This document shows positions 10,501 to 21,801 of a stretch of DNA of 64,000 nucleotides, piece by piece. The number at the start of each line of letters is the position of its first letter. The first letter of the stretch is position 1. A program made the position numbers and the translations under genes. The notes beneath the pieces were generated by a model. It saw only the letters and a list, made by a program, of their open reading frames with translations. It ran no database searches and was not told the DNA's origin. Source of the stretch: Cryptomeria japonica (lineage: Eukaryota; Streptophyta; Pinopsida; Cupressales; Cupressaceae); the NCBI RefSeq assembly GCF_030272615.1, contig NC_081413.1:20772501-20836500 (forward strand). The letters are read 5' to 3'.

Positions 10501-11650
10501 TGTTCCATTATTATAGGGAATGAATATTTCTGTGGAGGATTGTCCAAAATAACCTATTGAGATGAATGACATGACCAAAGTACAATATGTAAGTATTTTT
10601 TGTAGTCATATGTATGCTATGGTATTTACAAGGATATACATTTCCCAAGTGTTGAGATTCATTAGTTGGTATATGGCTAATCTTGGAGAAGTACATTGGA
10701 AAGTAGTGAAGTGAGTGTTTAGATATTTGCAAGTTACTTTTGAGTATTTCCCATACTTTCATGGTTATCTTATTATACCTTGAATTTCAATATGTATTCT
10801 TGGATATATTGATTCACATTGGCTATCTTGACAATAAAAAAACCACCATTGAATATATTTTAACAATTTTTGGTGGTGCTATTAGTTGCATAAGTGATTG
10901 GCTATAGTTGCTTTGTCCACTACAAAAGAAGAGCACATGGAAGATATGCATGCTTGTAAGAAATTCATTTGGATTAAGATTATGTTTTGATACAGGTTTT
11001 TATGTAGGATAGATTGCTATCTATTGTGACACTAAGAATGCTATTATATTAACTAATAGTTCTAAATTTATGCCAAAACAAAGCACATTTTCTTTACAAG
11101 GATATACATTTACCAAGTACTGAGATTCATTAGTTGGTATATGGTTAATTTTGGACAAGTACATTGTGAAGTAGTTAAGTGAGTGTTTAGATATTTGTGA
11201 GTTACTTTTGAGTATTTACCTTATTTTCATGGTTATCCTATTAGACCTTGACTTTCAATAAGTATCATGGATATATAGATTCACATTGGCTATACTTACA
11301 AAAAGATCCATCGTTGAGTATGATTTTACAATTTTTGGTGGTTCTACTAGTTGGATAAGTGATTGGTTATAGTTGTTTTGTCCACTACAAACAAAGAGTG
11401 CATGTAAGCTACTCATGCTTGTAAAAAAGCCATTTAGATTAAGATAGTTTTTTGATATAGTTTTTTATGTAAGATAGTTTCTCTTTATTGTGACACTAAG
11501 AGTGCTATTATATTAACTAATAGTTCTATTCATGCCAAATAAAGAACATTATTGTTCAAATTAATTTTGTTCATGATATGGTGGAAGATGGAATGTTGAA
11601 AAGAATATTACAGAAGCACCAATGAATCCAACAAGCATAAACAAGTTCAG
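10500..11650 (+). pseudogene. Copia-1 RNase H region, internally duplicated
   Basis: Contains YAMVFTRIYISQVLRFISWY (YAM-TRPDI region), HWKVVK and RYLQVTFEY, the ALSTTKEEHMEDMHACKK counterpart of the STTEAEY motif, and finally the HDMVEDG motif near 11573. The block from 10625 to 11092 is repeated at 11093-11560, so most motifs occur twice before the single C-terminal end. Both copies have stops. Confidence 0.7.
10625..11560 (+). repeat. 468-bp tandem duplication inside Copia-1
   Basis: TTTACAAGGATATACATTT occurs at 10625 and 11093. The two copies run in parallel through TGAGATTCATTAGTTGGTAT, AGTGAGTGTTTAGATATTTG, GTGACACTAAGA and ATATTAACTAATAGTTCT. They differ by scattered substitutions, so the duplication is old. 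Confidence 0.9.
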
Positions 11651-11718
11651 ATGGTGTTATAGTTGCTCAAGAAATTAATTGCATTAGACTCTTGATAGGT
11701 CCTCAATAAATGGGAAAA

Positions 11719-12610
11719 TTTTGCGATTAAGGTTTCTTAACCTTTAATTTCTAAAATTGATAATTTATAATTTAATAATTAATTTGTTTTATAAGTTTTT
11801 TTCTTAAGTTGATAATTTTCAATGTTTTCCATTCACTTTGTGGGTCATATTGGTAGAGATGGAATCCTATATGACAATTGATATGTATGACATGTTTTCT
11901 ATTTTTTAGGAGATGGGATCTCGATCAATCTTTATTTTTTAAGAAATTGGAAGTCATTTAAAAGGTCCTATTTTTAGGAGGCCGAGGTTAAAAGTTTACA
12001 TGTTGATAGGAAAAACCAATTTGACAATATTCTATATTGAGTAGAGAGTCTTGGCTTGCTAATTATTTACTTCAAAATGTGAAAAAGGATGATTTCTTCT
12101 TTTTTTGTTTTATCTTTCCTTAGCACTCAAGTTATGAATGGATATGATTTTCTTCAAGATGAACACCCAAAGACAAGTTGTCATTTGTTTAAATAAGAAA
12201 ACCTTGAACTTAGATCCTACAAGAGTTGAGATTTTTTAATTTTTTCCTCTCGTGAAGATAGAGGATTTTGTTTGAGTGCCTAGCTTCTAAAAAATTTCAT
12301 ACTTTCTATATTATTTACTTTTATTTAATAGGTTAAATAATTCTATGCTATTATTATGCTACTTAAATAATTCCAAGTTTTGAAGATTCCTAAAGAGCTC
12401 AAGCTCTGATAAATTGTATTTTAAGTTATTTTACTATATAATACAATTGAGTTTGGTATTTGAATTGCATATTTTTTCTCAAAATGGATTTCCCGTGTAA
12501 ATTATTGTGATATGGTTTGCTGATTTTAATTATTTAAATATAAACTTTAAATGAACATCTATTTTCTTTTGTTATTAAACTAGGATTTCAAATAATTTTG
12601 TAACCCTATC
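11719..12610 (+). mobile_element. Copia-1 3' LTR (degraded)
   Basis: AAATGGGAAAA (11708-11718) is the polypurine-tract counterpart of AAGTGGGAGAA ahead of the Copia-2 LTR at 51052. The LTR then starts TTTTGCGATTAAGGTTTCTTAACCTTT, a degraded form of TGTTGGGATTAAGGTGTCTCAACCTTA. Near 12475-12510 TTTCTCAAAATGGATTTCCCGTGTAAATT resembles the 3' end of Copia LTRs. The right boundary is approximate. Confidence 0.55.
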
Positions 12611-12739
12611 TTATGTAAGATTGAGGTAGAAAGATTCTTTTTTATGCTCGTCTTGATTTCACATACTTGGGATCTTCTATTTCTACCACTTACAAAGGAT
12701 GTAGCTTGTGTGAAGGGGCTCTGTAATATCAAAATTAAC

Positions 12740-13025
12740 ATAAATAAAAATCAAAGTTGGTTACAAAGGGTTTTCCATTACAACCTAGAATTAATTATAA
12801 TGAGACATTTTCCCTAATTGCTAGACTAAACACAACCAAAATTGTCTTGGAAATTAAAATTCAACCTTAATGGGAAGTTTATAAAATGGCCATAAAATCT
12901 ACATTTTTGCGTGGTGTGCTAAAAGAAGTTAACATGCAATAGCTATCAAGATATGAAATTTTGGGTCAATAATGTTTTTTTACAGATTGAGGAAGTCTTT
13001 GTATGGACTTAAGAAAACCCAAATA
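12740..13025 (+). pseudogene. Copia RT fragment
   Basis: Plus-strand frames give YKGFSITT and INYNETFSLIARLNTTKIVL, then WEVYKMAIKSTFLRGVLKE and, after a shift, YRLRKSLYGLKKTQ. These are consecutive segments of Copia reverse transcriptase. The frame stays closer to family consensus than Copia-1 does, so it comes from a different element. It is cut off at about 13025, where LINE-B sequence starts. Confidence 0.7.
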
Positions 13026-13789
13026 GATTCAATAAGTTGTTGGAAACTAGTGAAGGTTAGGTTTTTGAGGGCCATGCAATTGAACAGGTTGTGGGGGGAT
13101 GAAGCAGTGGCAGATCTGCTTCCCCCTAAGGATCCTTTTGGCAAGAATGTTGATCATGTCCCTCAATGGATTTTTTGAGGTGGTAAATGGGTGGATGTTA
13201 TGATTTCTATTGATCTTCCTCTCCCTGGTGCGACTGATGGTCTCAGGATTTTTCATGGGGTAAACAATCTAGGCGAGATTTTCCTTCCTCTACTTATTTT
13301 CAGGGGTTCTTTCATCAGTAGGGGAATTAGGGCCACAACTTGAGGGAAAGGAATAAGGGTGGTTGGAAAATGGGCAAACAAAATTTTAGGGCATCTAAAA
13401 ATAAGGCTTGGCTCGGCTTGAGAAAAGAAGATACTGCTATGCCGCAACCAAATCCAAGGGGTTTTGCTTGTCATTTGCCAAAATATGACCTGTCCTCACA
13501 GTCATGACCTACTTGGCTTCTGGTTCCTTTGATCGATGCTTCGCATTCTGTTATGGGGAAAAGGGCTCATGATCTTTGGGCTTTGGCAGTGATTATCTAG
13601 GTGTGGGGTGATTCTATTCCACTTTCAAAGCTCCATAGTAAGATTCATGCTCACTGGTATGGAACTTTGTACTTCCAAGTTTTATCTACAAACTCGTTTA
13701 TTATTATTTTTTATTCTGGAGATGCTAGGGATAAGGTACTCTAAGTGTTCAATTTTTTTGGCTTGGGAAAAATCTGATTTTTGTGGAAA

Positions 13790-14960
13790 CTTGGAAACCT
13801 TTTTTTGCGCCCTCTGGGGTTGGTCCTAAGCAGGTCCCTTCCTGGTTTAAACTCCATTTGTTACCCTCTGAATTTGTGGAATCTGAGATTTTAACAAAGA
13901 TTGGGGACTCGTTGGGTAATTTTTTGTTGTCTCATTCAGTGTTCGAAGATGGGTTGTTTATGGTCAAAATTTGTGTCTTACTTTCTAGTAATGTTTCTCC
14001 TCCTAAGACTTGCAACATTCGGTCATCCTTTGGTATTTGGCATCAAAACCTTATTAGGGATTCTGTGGAATTTGGTCGTTCTTTGGTGATTATCGATTAT
14101 CCTTTTTTTTTTCAAATGAAAATGATTAAATTTTGTTCAGGAGTCATTGATTCCTCAATTGGTAAGAATGTGGAAATGTTTGCTTGGAATAAAGATAATG
14201 TAGGAGTTTATGCTACTCATTTGGCCTTTGCTCCTTCCCCTCTGGATATAAATATCTCAACTAGGGTTTTATCAGATTTACGTCATTTCTCTGTTCCTTC
14301 TCCTAGGGTTGGCTTGGATAATGTCTCTAATTTGGATAATATTAATGACATTTTGAATGCAGGAAAACATTCTTCGCATTCTGCTGATTTGGAGAAAGAC
14401 TTGAGGGCTGAGTGAGAGACTCCTAGGTCGGGTAAGAAAAGTGTTGAACATCCCTTCGAGGTTGATTGTTCTGTTATCATTCTGAATGAGCATCTTATTT
14501 CCCTGGTGCAAGATATTGTTAATACTAATAATGTGGCTCTTAATTCTTCTTTAGCTAATAGAGTAATCTCTTCGCTTTCGGTCAACTTAGGCAATCTGGA
14601 GAATGATTTAGATTCTTTTCCTACAAATAATTCTTTTGATCTTCTTAATTCGGAGAAGGCTCTAGTGTTATCGGTTCTTGGGACATCATTGACTCCTATT
14701 GAATCGGGAAAGGAGAGGGCTTTGGTGTTGTTGGTTCTTGGGGCACCATCAGGTCCCATTGAAGATAAGGCACCCGTGGATCCTTCTCCTTTGGGTTTCA
14801 ATGGGTTTCCTTTGATTCAGTCCCCCCTTTCTCCTACTTCACCTCTGTCTACTCCTGGCAAAAGAGGTCAGAAGCCTAAGCCTGTCAAGACTAAATTAGA
14901 AATTGATGCAGGCATTCAATCAACTCTTCTTTCTTTTTTGGAGTCTTCCAAAAAGAAATG
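13790..14960 (+). pseudogene. LINE-B ORF1 (gag-like, DUF4283-like N part)
   Basis: From 13783 an open frame runs to a TGA at 14413-14415, and the same frame continues past it to 14961. The N part (TWKPFFAPSG, VPSWFKLHLLPSEFVESEIL, KIGDSLGNFL) resembles the DUF4283 domain of plant LINE ORF1 proteins, which is thought to bind RNA. The middle and C part are Ser/Asn/Leu rich with a Pro/Lys tail ending FLESSKKK. A typical zinc knuckle is not visible. Upstream pieces (13040-13780) probably belong to the same ORF in shifted frames. Confidence 0.6.
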
Positions 14961-15094
14961 ATCAAGAAAACCCTTTAGCCTGCTAGTTACAAGAGCTTTG
15001 GCTTCTAAGAGAAGTCTTCACAAGGCCTTCCTGGTAGGAAAGGATTCTCTGATTTCTTTGTGTGTTTCGAGGGGATCTGATGCCTCCCCTCTGG

Positions 15095-15900
15095 GCCAAT
15101 GAGGATTATATCTTAGAATGTTAAGGGCTTAAATGCCCCTAAAAAATGATGCTTGATTAAGTCTCAGTTGGACTTAATGAAGTGTGATGTTGTGATGATA
15201 CAAGAAACTAAGTTAAGTTTATCATCTTCCAATAGGTTATTCTCTTCTTGGAAAATTTGGAAATTTAGTGCATCTTCCTCTTCAGGTGCTTCAGGTGGTC
15301 TTGTGGTCGTCTGGAAAGATGCCTGTGTGGACTTCTCTTTGATTGCTTCCACATCTAACTGGATGCTTGGTCTGGTTAAGAGTAGGATATCAAACTCTAA
15401 ATTTTGGCTTTTTAATATTTATGGACCGACTGGGGTGTTGGAAAAAAGGAAACTTTGGGAGTTTTTAGCTTTAGTTGCATCTCCTTTGCATGGTGCCTTT
15501 TTTAATATTTGGGGCTGATTTTAATGCTATTGTTTGTTTAGATGAGAAGACTGGGGGAGTCATCCCTACTAAGCATACTATTTTAGATTTTTGTTACTTT
15601 ATTCATTCTTTGAATTCAGTTGACTGTAAACCTCTTAATGGGTCATTTACATGGACTAACATGTAGAGAGATTTTTGTCAAATCTCTGAAAGACTGGACT
15701 GGTTTTTAGATTTTGAAAATTGGTTTAACTTAGGTGAGGATTTTGTTTCCTCAATTCTCTCCTTGATTGCGTCTGATCATTTCTCTATTTTGTTTTCTAT
15801 TCTTGAGGATAGGGCCCCTAGGAAACTACCTTCCAAGTTTGATGCAATGTGGTTTAGGGATCAATCTTTCTCACCTTCGTTAAAACAATGGTGACTTTCT
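15095..15900 (+). pseudogene. LINE-B endonuclease domain (broken)
   Basis: AP-endonuclease-like motifs appear in order: CDVVMIQETKLS (catalytic Glu), SGASGGLVVVWKD, FNIYGPT, GADFNAI (catalytic Asp/Asn), SFTWTNM, and SDHFSILF (Asp-His) near 15775. A one-base frameshift lies near 15513 (between FFNIWG and ADFNAI), and stops follow NM at 15664 and elsewhere. This domain nicks target DNA to start target-primed reverse transcription. All recognisable active-site motifs survive, but not in one frame. Confidence 0.75.
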
Positions 15901-15999
15901 ACCCTGTTTATTCTTGGGTCTAGGATGTTTTAGATTGTTAAGAAACTGGCTTTCTTAAAACATAAGATGAGGAATTGGAATGTGGCACACTTTAAGAAT

Positions 16000-17520
16000 A
16001 TGTTTGGAGAAAAGGCTAGGATTTAGGAAAAAATTGAGAAATTTAATAAGAGTATCATTTATTTGGGTATGTCCTCTCTTTCTTATGATAGGCTTAATTT
16101 TTTAAATCTTCAATTGAGTGAGGTTTTGGCTAGGGAAGAATCCTATTGGAGGCAGGAGTCTACGGACATTTGGTTATTTGAAGGGGATAGAAATACTAAG
16201 TTTTTTCATTCTTCTTCTAAGCTTAAGAGGCATCGCAATAGAATTTCATGTATTGTTGATTCTAATGGAAAAAGTCTGTTTGATGAAGACGATATTGCTT
16301 CTGAAGCTGTCAGGTTCTTTAAGTCTTTGCTTATGGTTGAACCAGTTGCTTTAGATAATGATTTCATAAATTTGATCCCCCCTTTAGTGACTCATGAGGA
16401 TAATAAGATTCTTATGGATCCTTTTTCATTAGAAGAGCTGAAAGAGATAGTCTTTTCCATGCACCTGAAAAAGGCTCTGGGTCTGGATGGTTTCACGGCT
16501 TTATTTTTTCAAAAGTGTTGGGATTTTATAGGAAATGATGTTTTGTTAACCTTGGAAGAGTCTAGGAGAAATAGGTAGATATTGAGAAAACTTAATACTA
16601 CCCTTATTGCTATTATAGCAAAAGTGGATAATCCTATCTCTTTTTTTGAATTTCGTCCGATTGCCCTGTGTACTACTTTGTATAAATTTTTTACTAAGGC
16701 AATTTCAGTTAGGCTTTATAGGCTCCTTCCTCAAATAGTTTCCATGGAGTAGGGTGGCTTTGTGCCTGGTAGGGGGACATCTGAAGGTGTGATTATAGCT
16801 CATGAAATTTTGTACTCCATATCGCAACAAAAGGTTCCGACCATGATCCTTAAACTAAACATGCTTAAGGCTTATGATCATGTCAATTGACAGTCCCTTG
16901 TTGCTATCTTGAATCACTTGGGGTTTTTGTGTTGTTGGGTTAAATGGGTATTTTCATGCATATCTTCTTCCCATTTCTCAGTATTGATTAATGGTTCTCC
17001 ATCGGGGTTCTTTTCTTCCTCCTAGGGAATTAGGCAAGGCGGTCCCCTCTCCCCTTTTTTTATTTATTCTTTTGGCCGAGGCATTAAGTAGGGCCATGGC
17101 CTTCCTTCTTCATAATCCCATTTCTTGTTTGATGATGATACGCTTCTGTTTGGGGTTGCCTCTTTGAGGGAAGCTAGAGTTATAAAGAAAATTATTTCTA
17201 TTTATGCTGAATTTTCTGGTCAGAAGGTTAATAACTAGAGTCTAAGGTTTTCTTTGTGAATGTCTCTCTTCTAGTTAGAAATAGACTCGTCCTCTTTTGG
17301 GGTTTTCAAGTAGGGACTTTTCCTTGCAAGTATTTAGGCATTCCTTTCTTTTTGGGCTCTAAAAATGCCTCCTTTTGGGATAAAGTTGTGCATGCGATCA
17401 CTTTTAGAATATCTTCCTGGAATCACAAGTGGCTTATGATGGCTGGTAAGATCCTTCTAATTAAATCAGTTCTGAGTACCATCCCTATATACTTGTTGTC
17501 TATTATGTAGGCTCCCCATA
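16000..17520 (+). pseudogene. LINE-B reverse transcriptase (broken)
   Basis: The frame at 16063-16578 carries the pre-RT linker (YWRQESTDIWLFEGDRNTKF, a plant LINE hallmark) and ALGLDGFTALFFQKCWDF. It continues after a stop with FRPIALCTTLYKFFTKAI, GGFVPGRGTSEG, LKLNMLKAYDHVN and GIRQGGPLSPF, then LFDDDTLLFG (catalytic FxDD) near 17125, and FPCKYLGIPFFLGSKNASFW (thumb) at 17310-17370. At least four stops and two frameshifts interrupt it. Confidence 0.8.
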
Positions 17521-17559
17521 AAGTTGTTAAGGACATTAATATTTCCCTTAGGTCCTTCC

Positions 17560-18470
17560 TTTGGGATGATAATGTTGGGGGTAGAAAGAAGATTCCTCTT
17601 CTTGCATGGGACAAAATTTATATCCTAAATAACTAGGAGGCATGAGTATTCATGATTTAGTTGCTCAGAATAATGCTCTGGGGGCTAAACTGGTGTGGAA
17701 GTTATATGCAGACCCTTTAAGTAAATGGGCTTCCATCATGCTTGCTAAGTATTTAAGGGGAGCTTCTAGAGAAAGGATTTTTATGGCTACATCTCTTCCA
17801 AAGGGTTCTGCATTTGGGAACATTTTGGTTTCTTGCAGGATGGTTATTTTACCACACCTATCTTGGGTTGTTCATAATGGGAAGAAGGCCCTGTTTTGGG
17901 ATGAAGTCCGGAATGGTCATCCTGCTCTTTCAGCTATCCGAGATTGGTCCCCTTTGCCCGGTATTTTATTAGATCTTTGGAGGGCTTATGTTGTAGATTA
18001 TTTTGATATTGTTTCTACAGATCCATATGTAGTAGCTAAATGGAAGAATATTCCTCCCTTTCCCATTGATAATGACCTTAGACTTTCTTTTATGGAAGAA
18101 CTTCAGAAAAGACCTCTTGTCTTTCAAGATAAGGAGGATTGCTTGGTATGGACTAAGAGTGCCTCAGGTGCTTATTTAGTAAAAGATGGATATAATTCTT
18201 TATCTCAAGCTTCCTCAAACTCCCTCTTCTGGCATACTAAACTTATTGGCATCCAACTTGTCTTCCTAAGGCGGGGTCTTTTGCTTGGTTGGCAATCCAA
18301 GATAAAGTTCTCATTGGGATGTGATTGGACAGGCTTGGGATTACAACAATATTCCCTTGTGTTTTTTGTGGATATTATATGGAATCCATGGATCATCTTT
18401 TTCTTCTTTTCCCTTTTTCTCATGAGTGTTGGTATTGGATTTTGGGATGCTTGGTTGGTCTTCTCCTCTT
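17560..18470 (+). pseudogene. LINE-B post-RT region with zf-RVT-like segment
   Basis: The longest open frame in this element (ATG at 17642, 276 codons) covers the region between RT and RNase H: GAKLVWKLYADPLSKWASIM, KALFWDEVRNGHP and CLVWTKSASGAYLVKDGY. The zf-RVT part follows in another frame, with IPCVFCGYYMESMDHLFLLF near 18350 (CxxC and His of the presumed zinc site). This organisation is standard for plant LINEs of the L1 clade. Confidence 0.7.
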
Positions 18471-18659
18471 AGTCCCAATTTGTTTTCGCACTTCATGGCC
18501 TAGCCCTTGCTGTTCTCATCTTCATTTTATTCATCTCTTTGGATTGTGGCTCCATCATTGGTGGTCTTTAATCTTTGGCTTGAAAGGAATTCTAGGATCT
18601 TTAAACATAAATCTTCTACTCTTTTTGATGTTATTGGCAAAATTCAATCCTCCATTTGT

Positions 18660-18985
18660 ACTAATAATGTAGCCGAGTTTTAGGCTTTATCCTTTGGTCT
18701 TGATCTCCCTATCTCTTTGAATATTGAAAAAATTGTAATTGAAGGAGACTCAATGTTGGTTTTTCAGGCAGTTGTTACCAAAAAATGACTCTCTTGGAAT
18801 TTATAGTATTTGTTAGAACACATTCTTGTGCAATTGAAGTGCTTTTCCACTTTCTCCATCTCTCATTGTTATAGTGAGACCAATGTCATTGAGGATTTTT
18901 TGGCTAATAAGACTATTGCTGAGGGCGCCAATTTCTTAGAGGTTCTTCCTTCGGACATACCATCCTCTTGCATTAGTCTTATCTC
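18660..18985 (+). pseudogene. LINE-B RNase H, N-terminal half deleted
   Basis: The frame passes from linker text (SSICTNNVAEF) directly into ALSFGLDLPISLNIEKIV, IEGDSMLVFQAVVTKK and KCFSTFSISHCYSE. The first beta strands with the catalytic Asp (NFDGAAKGNPG in LINE-A) are missing. The junction falls in ICTNNVAEF, equivalent to VCTNNVAEF of LINE-A, which fits a deletion between short similar sequences. The Glu (AEF) and second Asp (EGDS) remain, with a stop between them. Confidence 0.7.
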
Positions 18986-20520
18986 TTAGAATGAATTGGG
19001 TCTTATTTGGAAGCCTCCCTCACTTTCTATGTTGGATGTGGTTTTCTTTCATAAGTATCTGTAGTGAGGGTTTTGCCCTTTTTGACAATATCTTTGTTGG
19101 TGATATTTTCAGTTAGAATTCACTCATGGAGCCTAGAGGATGTTGTGCCTTCTCCTGCTGGGGTGATATCTTTCATCTTTCTATAGATTTTGTTGTAGTC
19201 TTCTCCCTTCTCCCTATTGGGTGTGGTTTTTCTTTTGCATATGGCTACAGGGAGGATGTTGTCCTACATTATGGCAACATCTTTGTTGTGGGTATATCTG
19301 GTAGTATCTCCTCATTTAGCATTGAGGGTGAAGGGGATACTTTGGATTGGTTGGCACCTTTTCCATTTCTTTTTGTACTTCATACTTTTTTCACTAATTG
19401 GTGTTTGGGGGATCTCTGCTATGTCTAATGTATGTTCTGATTGGTTGTTTGTTTCCACTTGTTGATATTATGTTGGTGGGTGACTCGGGCTCTTTTGATG
19501 TTGTGTCTTTATTTCTGTGTAGAACGGTGTTAGCTAATAATAGTTTTTATGATGTTCGATCTTCTGCATTATTTGGTAATCATTATCTTTTATTGTCTGG
19601 GCTTGGTGGCTATTTGGCAGGGGTTTTGAGTCATGATTGGTTGCATTGGCTCCATCAGTTTCTAATCACCTGGCATTGTATTTGTTCATATCCTTGGGGA
19701 GTTGCACATTTCATGATTGGGGGTGATGTGCTGGGAGGTTTTGTTCTGCGGCATGAGTATGCTTCATCATTGGTTGGTCATTCTTGCATTTTCTACTCAT
19801 TTTCTTGTGAGCTTCCTTTTCTTGATTCGGAGGGCTAATCATGTTTTCGATATCTCTTCCTCTTTTATATTCACGATGGCGTGTAGTTCTGGTATCCATT
19901 CTTTCTTTGCATTTTGTTTTTCTAACACAAAATGCTTTGTTTGTTGTGGAGAGTTCTTGTTAAAATTGGTGGTTGGTGGCTATTTTTGAGGAACTAGAAA
20001 TTGCAGATAGTGTGGTGTTTTAGATGGTTTCTTATCCTGCTGCTATTTCTTTGGTTGTTGCTTTGGCTTACCTTATGGATTGGTCTTATTCTTCTTCCTC
20101 ATGATCTTCATCATCCCTCTCTTCTTCTTATCTGGATTGTCAAATGTTTGCTCACCATTTTTGTGCTGGCAAGTTCACTTATTTTAGGATCTCTTCTGGT
20201 TGTGAGTTTTATTCTATTAAGAGGTCTGGATACATGTGTTTTTTAGACAGGATGGTTCAAGGTTGATTGCACTGGTTTTGGTCCTGGATGGATGGCACTG
20301 GTTCTATTTTGATATGTTCTCTTCTATGCTAGTTATGACAGCTTCCTTTATATCTAATGTGGATGGCTATGTATCTGGAGGGTTTTTTGGGGTGCCTATG
20401 GACTTTTGTAATGGGTAGATAGGCTTATGTTTTCTTGAGCAATACTGGAGGGTTTTCTTATTGGTTCTTTCCCTTCAGTGCTCTTTGAACTAGACATCTG
20501 TAAAAAAAATAAAAAAATTT
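18986..20520 (+). other. LINE-B 3' tail
   Basis: About 1.5 kb of T-rich sequence between the RNase H and the poly(A). It gives several hydrophobic open frames (for example 19126-19428 and 19398-19838), but these reflect base composition (Phe, Leu, Val, Cys). The segment near 19210-19300 is shared with the LINE-A tail, which supports a non-coding, family-specific 3' region. Confidence 0.7.
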
Positions 20521-20531
20521 AATATAATTTC

Positions 20532-20547
20532 AGTGGTTTCATCCACT
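20532..20547 (+). other. LINE 3'-terminal hairpin
   Basis: AGTGG-TTTCAT-CCACT lies directly upstream of TTTATC and the terminal A-run. The same position in LINE-C, LINE-D and LINE-F holds AGTGGCTTCGCCACT, AGTGGTGTGTCACT and a decayed version. A conserved hairpin next to the poly(A) is the kind of signal a LINE RT uses to recognise its own RNA; this function is inference. Confidence 0.65.
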
Positions 20548-20571
20548 TTTATCAAAAAAAATAAAAAAAAA

Positions 20572-21481
20572 TGATATTATACATCAAATTTAATTATTAA
20601 GGTTAAATTCTAATTGTGTGCTTGTAATTGGAAAATTTAATATTTATAAGATAATTATTAATTGAATTAATTAAATTAGAGATGTAGAAATAGTTTGAGA
20701 TGGCTAATTTGGGATTAATAAAATGATTGATGCAAATTGAAGCAAGTAAAAAAATAATGAAAATTTTAGCTATTAGAAAAATATATAAATGATGTTTCGA
20801 AGAGTCTTAGAATGTTGAATTGGTATTCAACAATAACACTAATCATTAATTGATTGAAATCGAGTAAAGAGGATAAAAGCATCAATGTATATATGAATTC
20901 ATAAAAAAGACTTGTTGATAGTTTGATGTACTTAACAACCTTAAGACTTGATGTCACACATGGAGTACGTTTAATTTTAAATCTCATGAATTCACCAAAA
21001 GATTATCATTCACCAAATGATTATCATTCAATTTGGTTTAAATGGAGCTCAAATATGTTGACATAAAATGACTTTGAGCAATACATAGACTATTTCAATA
21101 GGCCAATACCACTCACTTAAGAATCTAGGACACTAATATAATGGTGAGATATATAATAGTTAAAAGCATATATTAGTCTCCTATCTATGAGGGAATTCAA
21201 TAAAGTAATACATTTATAATCATGTTTAGAATTGATCTCTATTTGGTTTCAACACCTCTAGAAAATTATTTGTTTTGGAGGCCCCTTGAGACATTACAAA
21301 GTGATGATTTTATCTTTTGATTAAAGTTTTAGAATTTGATTTAATTATTTTAAAAAGATTATTAAAGATCTATAAAACAATATGCATATGTTAATGTCAA
21401 GTTGATTCTATGCCATTACAATGAGGCAAGGACTTTATAGCTTTCCTACAAGATTATGGTCTCATTGATATAATAATAATG
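20572..21481. other. AT-rich spacer
   Basis: No supported gene or element. A 13-base direct repeat (TCACCAAA-GATTATCATTC) occurs at about 20992-21030. Confidence 0.5.
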
Positions 21482-21801
21482 GATTAGAGGTTGTCTTTTT
21501 TTTCTTTTTTTTTTCAATAAAAGTGGCGAAGCCACTAAACTTTGTATTATATTTTTAGATAGTTTTTACAACTGGTTCAGAAAAGGCATACCAGCAAGAA
21601 AGAACCCGCAAGAAAACCTCCGGTTGTCACCTTAAGAAAAGAAACTAAACTACCCTTTACAAAATAGCTGGATCCTGATGACCCAAAATCTCCCCCATAC
21701 CCAACCAGTTGCCCTATATACAGAGATCCTGTAGTACATATATCTCAACTGATTAAACACTCAGTTGGTTACAAAATGAAGGGCTGATTAGAGGTTGTCT
21801 T
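21482..21801 (-). mobile_element. LINE-C, 288-bp 5'-truncated LINE with 16-bp target duplications
   Basis: GATTAGAGGTTGTCTT occurs at 21482-21497 and again at 21786-21801. Between them, on the minus strand, is a 3' LINE tail ending in the hairpin AGTGGCTTCGCCACT (21522-21536), TTTTATTG and a poly(A) seen as T-run 21498-21515. This is a textbook target-primed insertion that broke off early. The identical target duplications suggest it is much younger than its neighbours. Confidence 0.92.

Larger units (their letters stand above)
6215..12610 (+). mobile_element. Copia-1, decayed Copia-type LTR retrotransposon
   Basis: Plus-strand remnants occur in Copia order: zinc knuckle, protease, integrase C-terminal part, RT, RNase H, then a 3' LTR from about 11719. 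The integrase core is deleted. A 509-bp unidentified stretch lies ahead of the RT, a solo LTR splits the RT, and the RNase H region is duplicated. All domains contain stops and frameshifts. It belongs to the same family as Copia-2 and Copia-3, sharing the LTR start GGGATTAAGG in degraded form. Confidence 0.8.
13030..20571 (+). mobile_element. LINE-B, near full-length but inactivated plant LINE
   Basis: Domains in order on the plus strand: ORF1 with a DUF4283-like segment, AP-type endonuclease, reverse transcriptase, zf-RVT region, half an RNase H, a tail of about 1.5 kb, a 3' hairpin and poly(A). Every domain carries stops or shifts. The 3' end is well defined by two A-runs with the hairpin between them; the 5' end is set only by the end of the neighbouring Copia RT scrap. 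I could not find target duplications. The tail is homologous to LINE-A. Confidence 0.85.

Noticed and set aside
19126-20418. Series of plus-strand open frames encoding hydrophobic, apparently transmembrane proteins
   Set aside because: They lie in the T-rich tail between the LINE-B RNase H and its poly(A), overlap in different frames, and part of the sequence is shared with the LINE-A tail. Composition explains the hydrophobicity.
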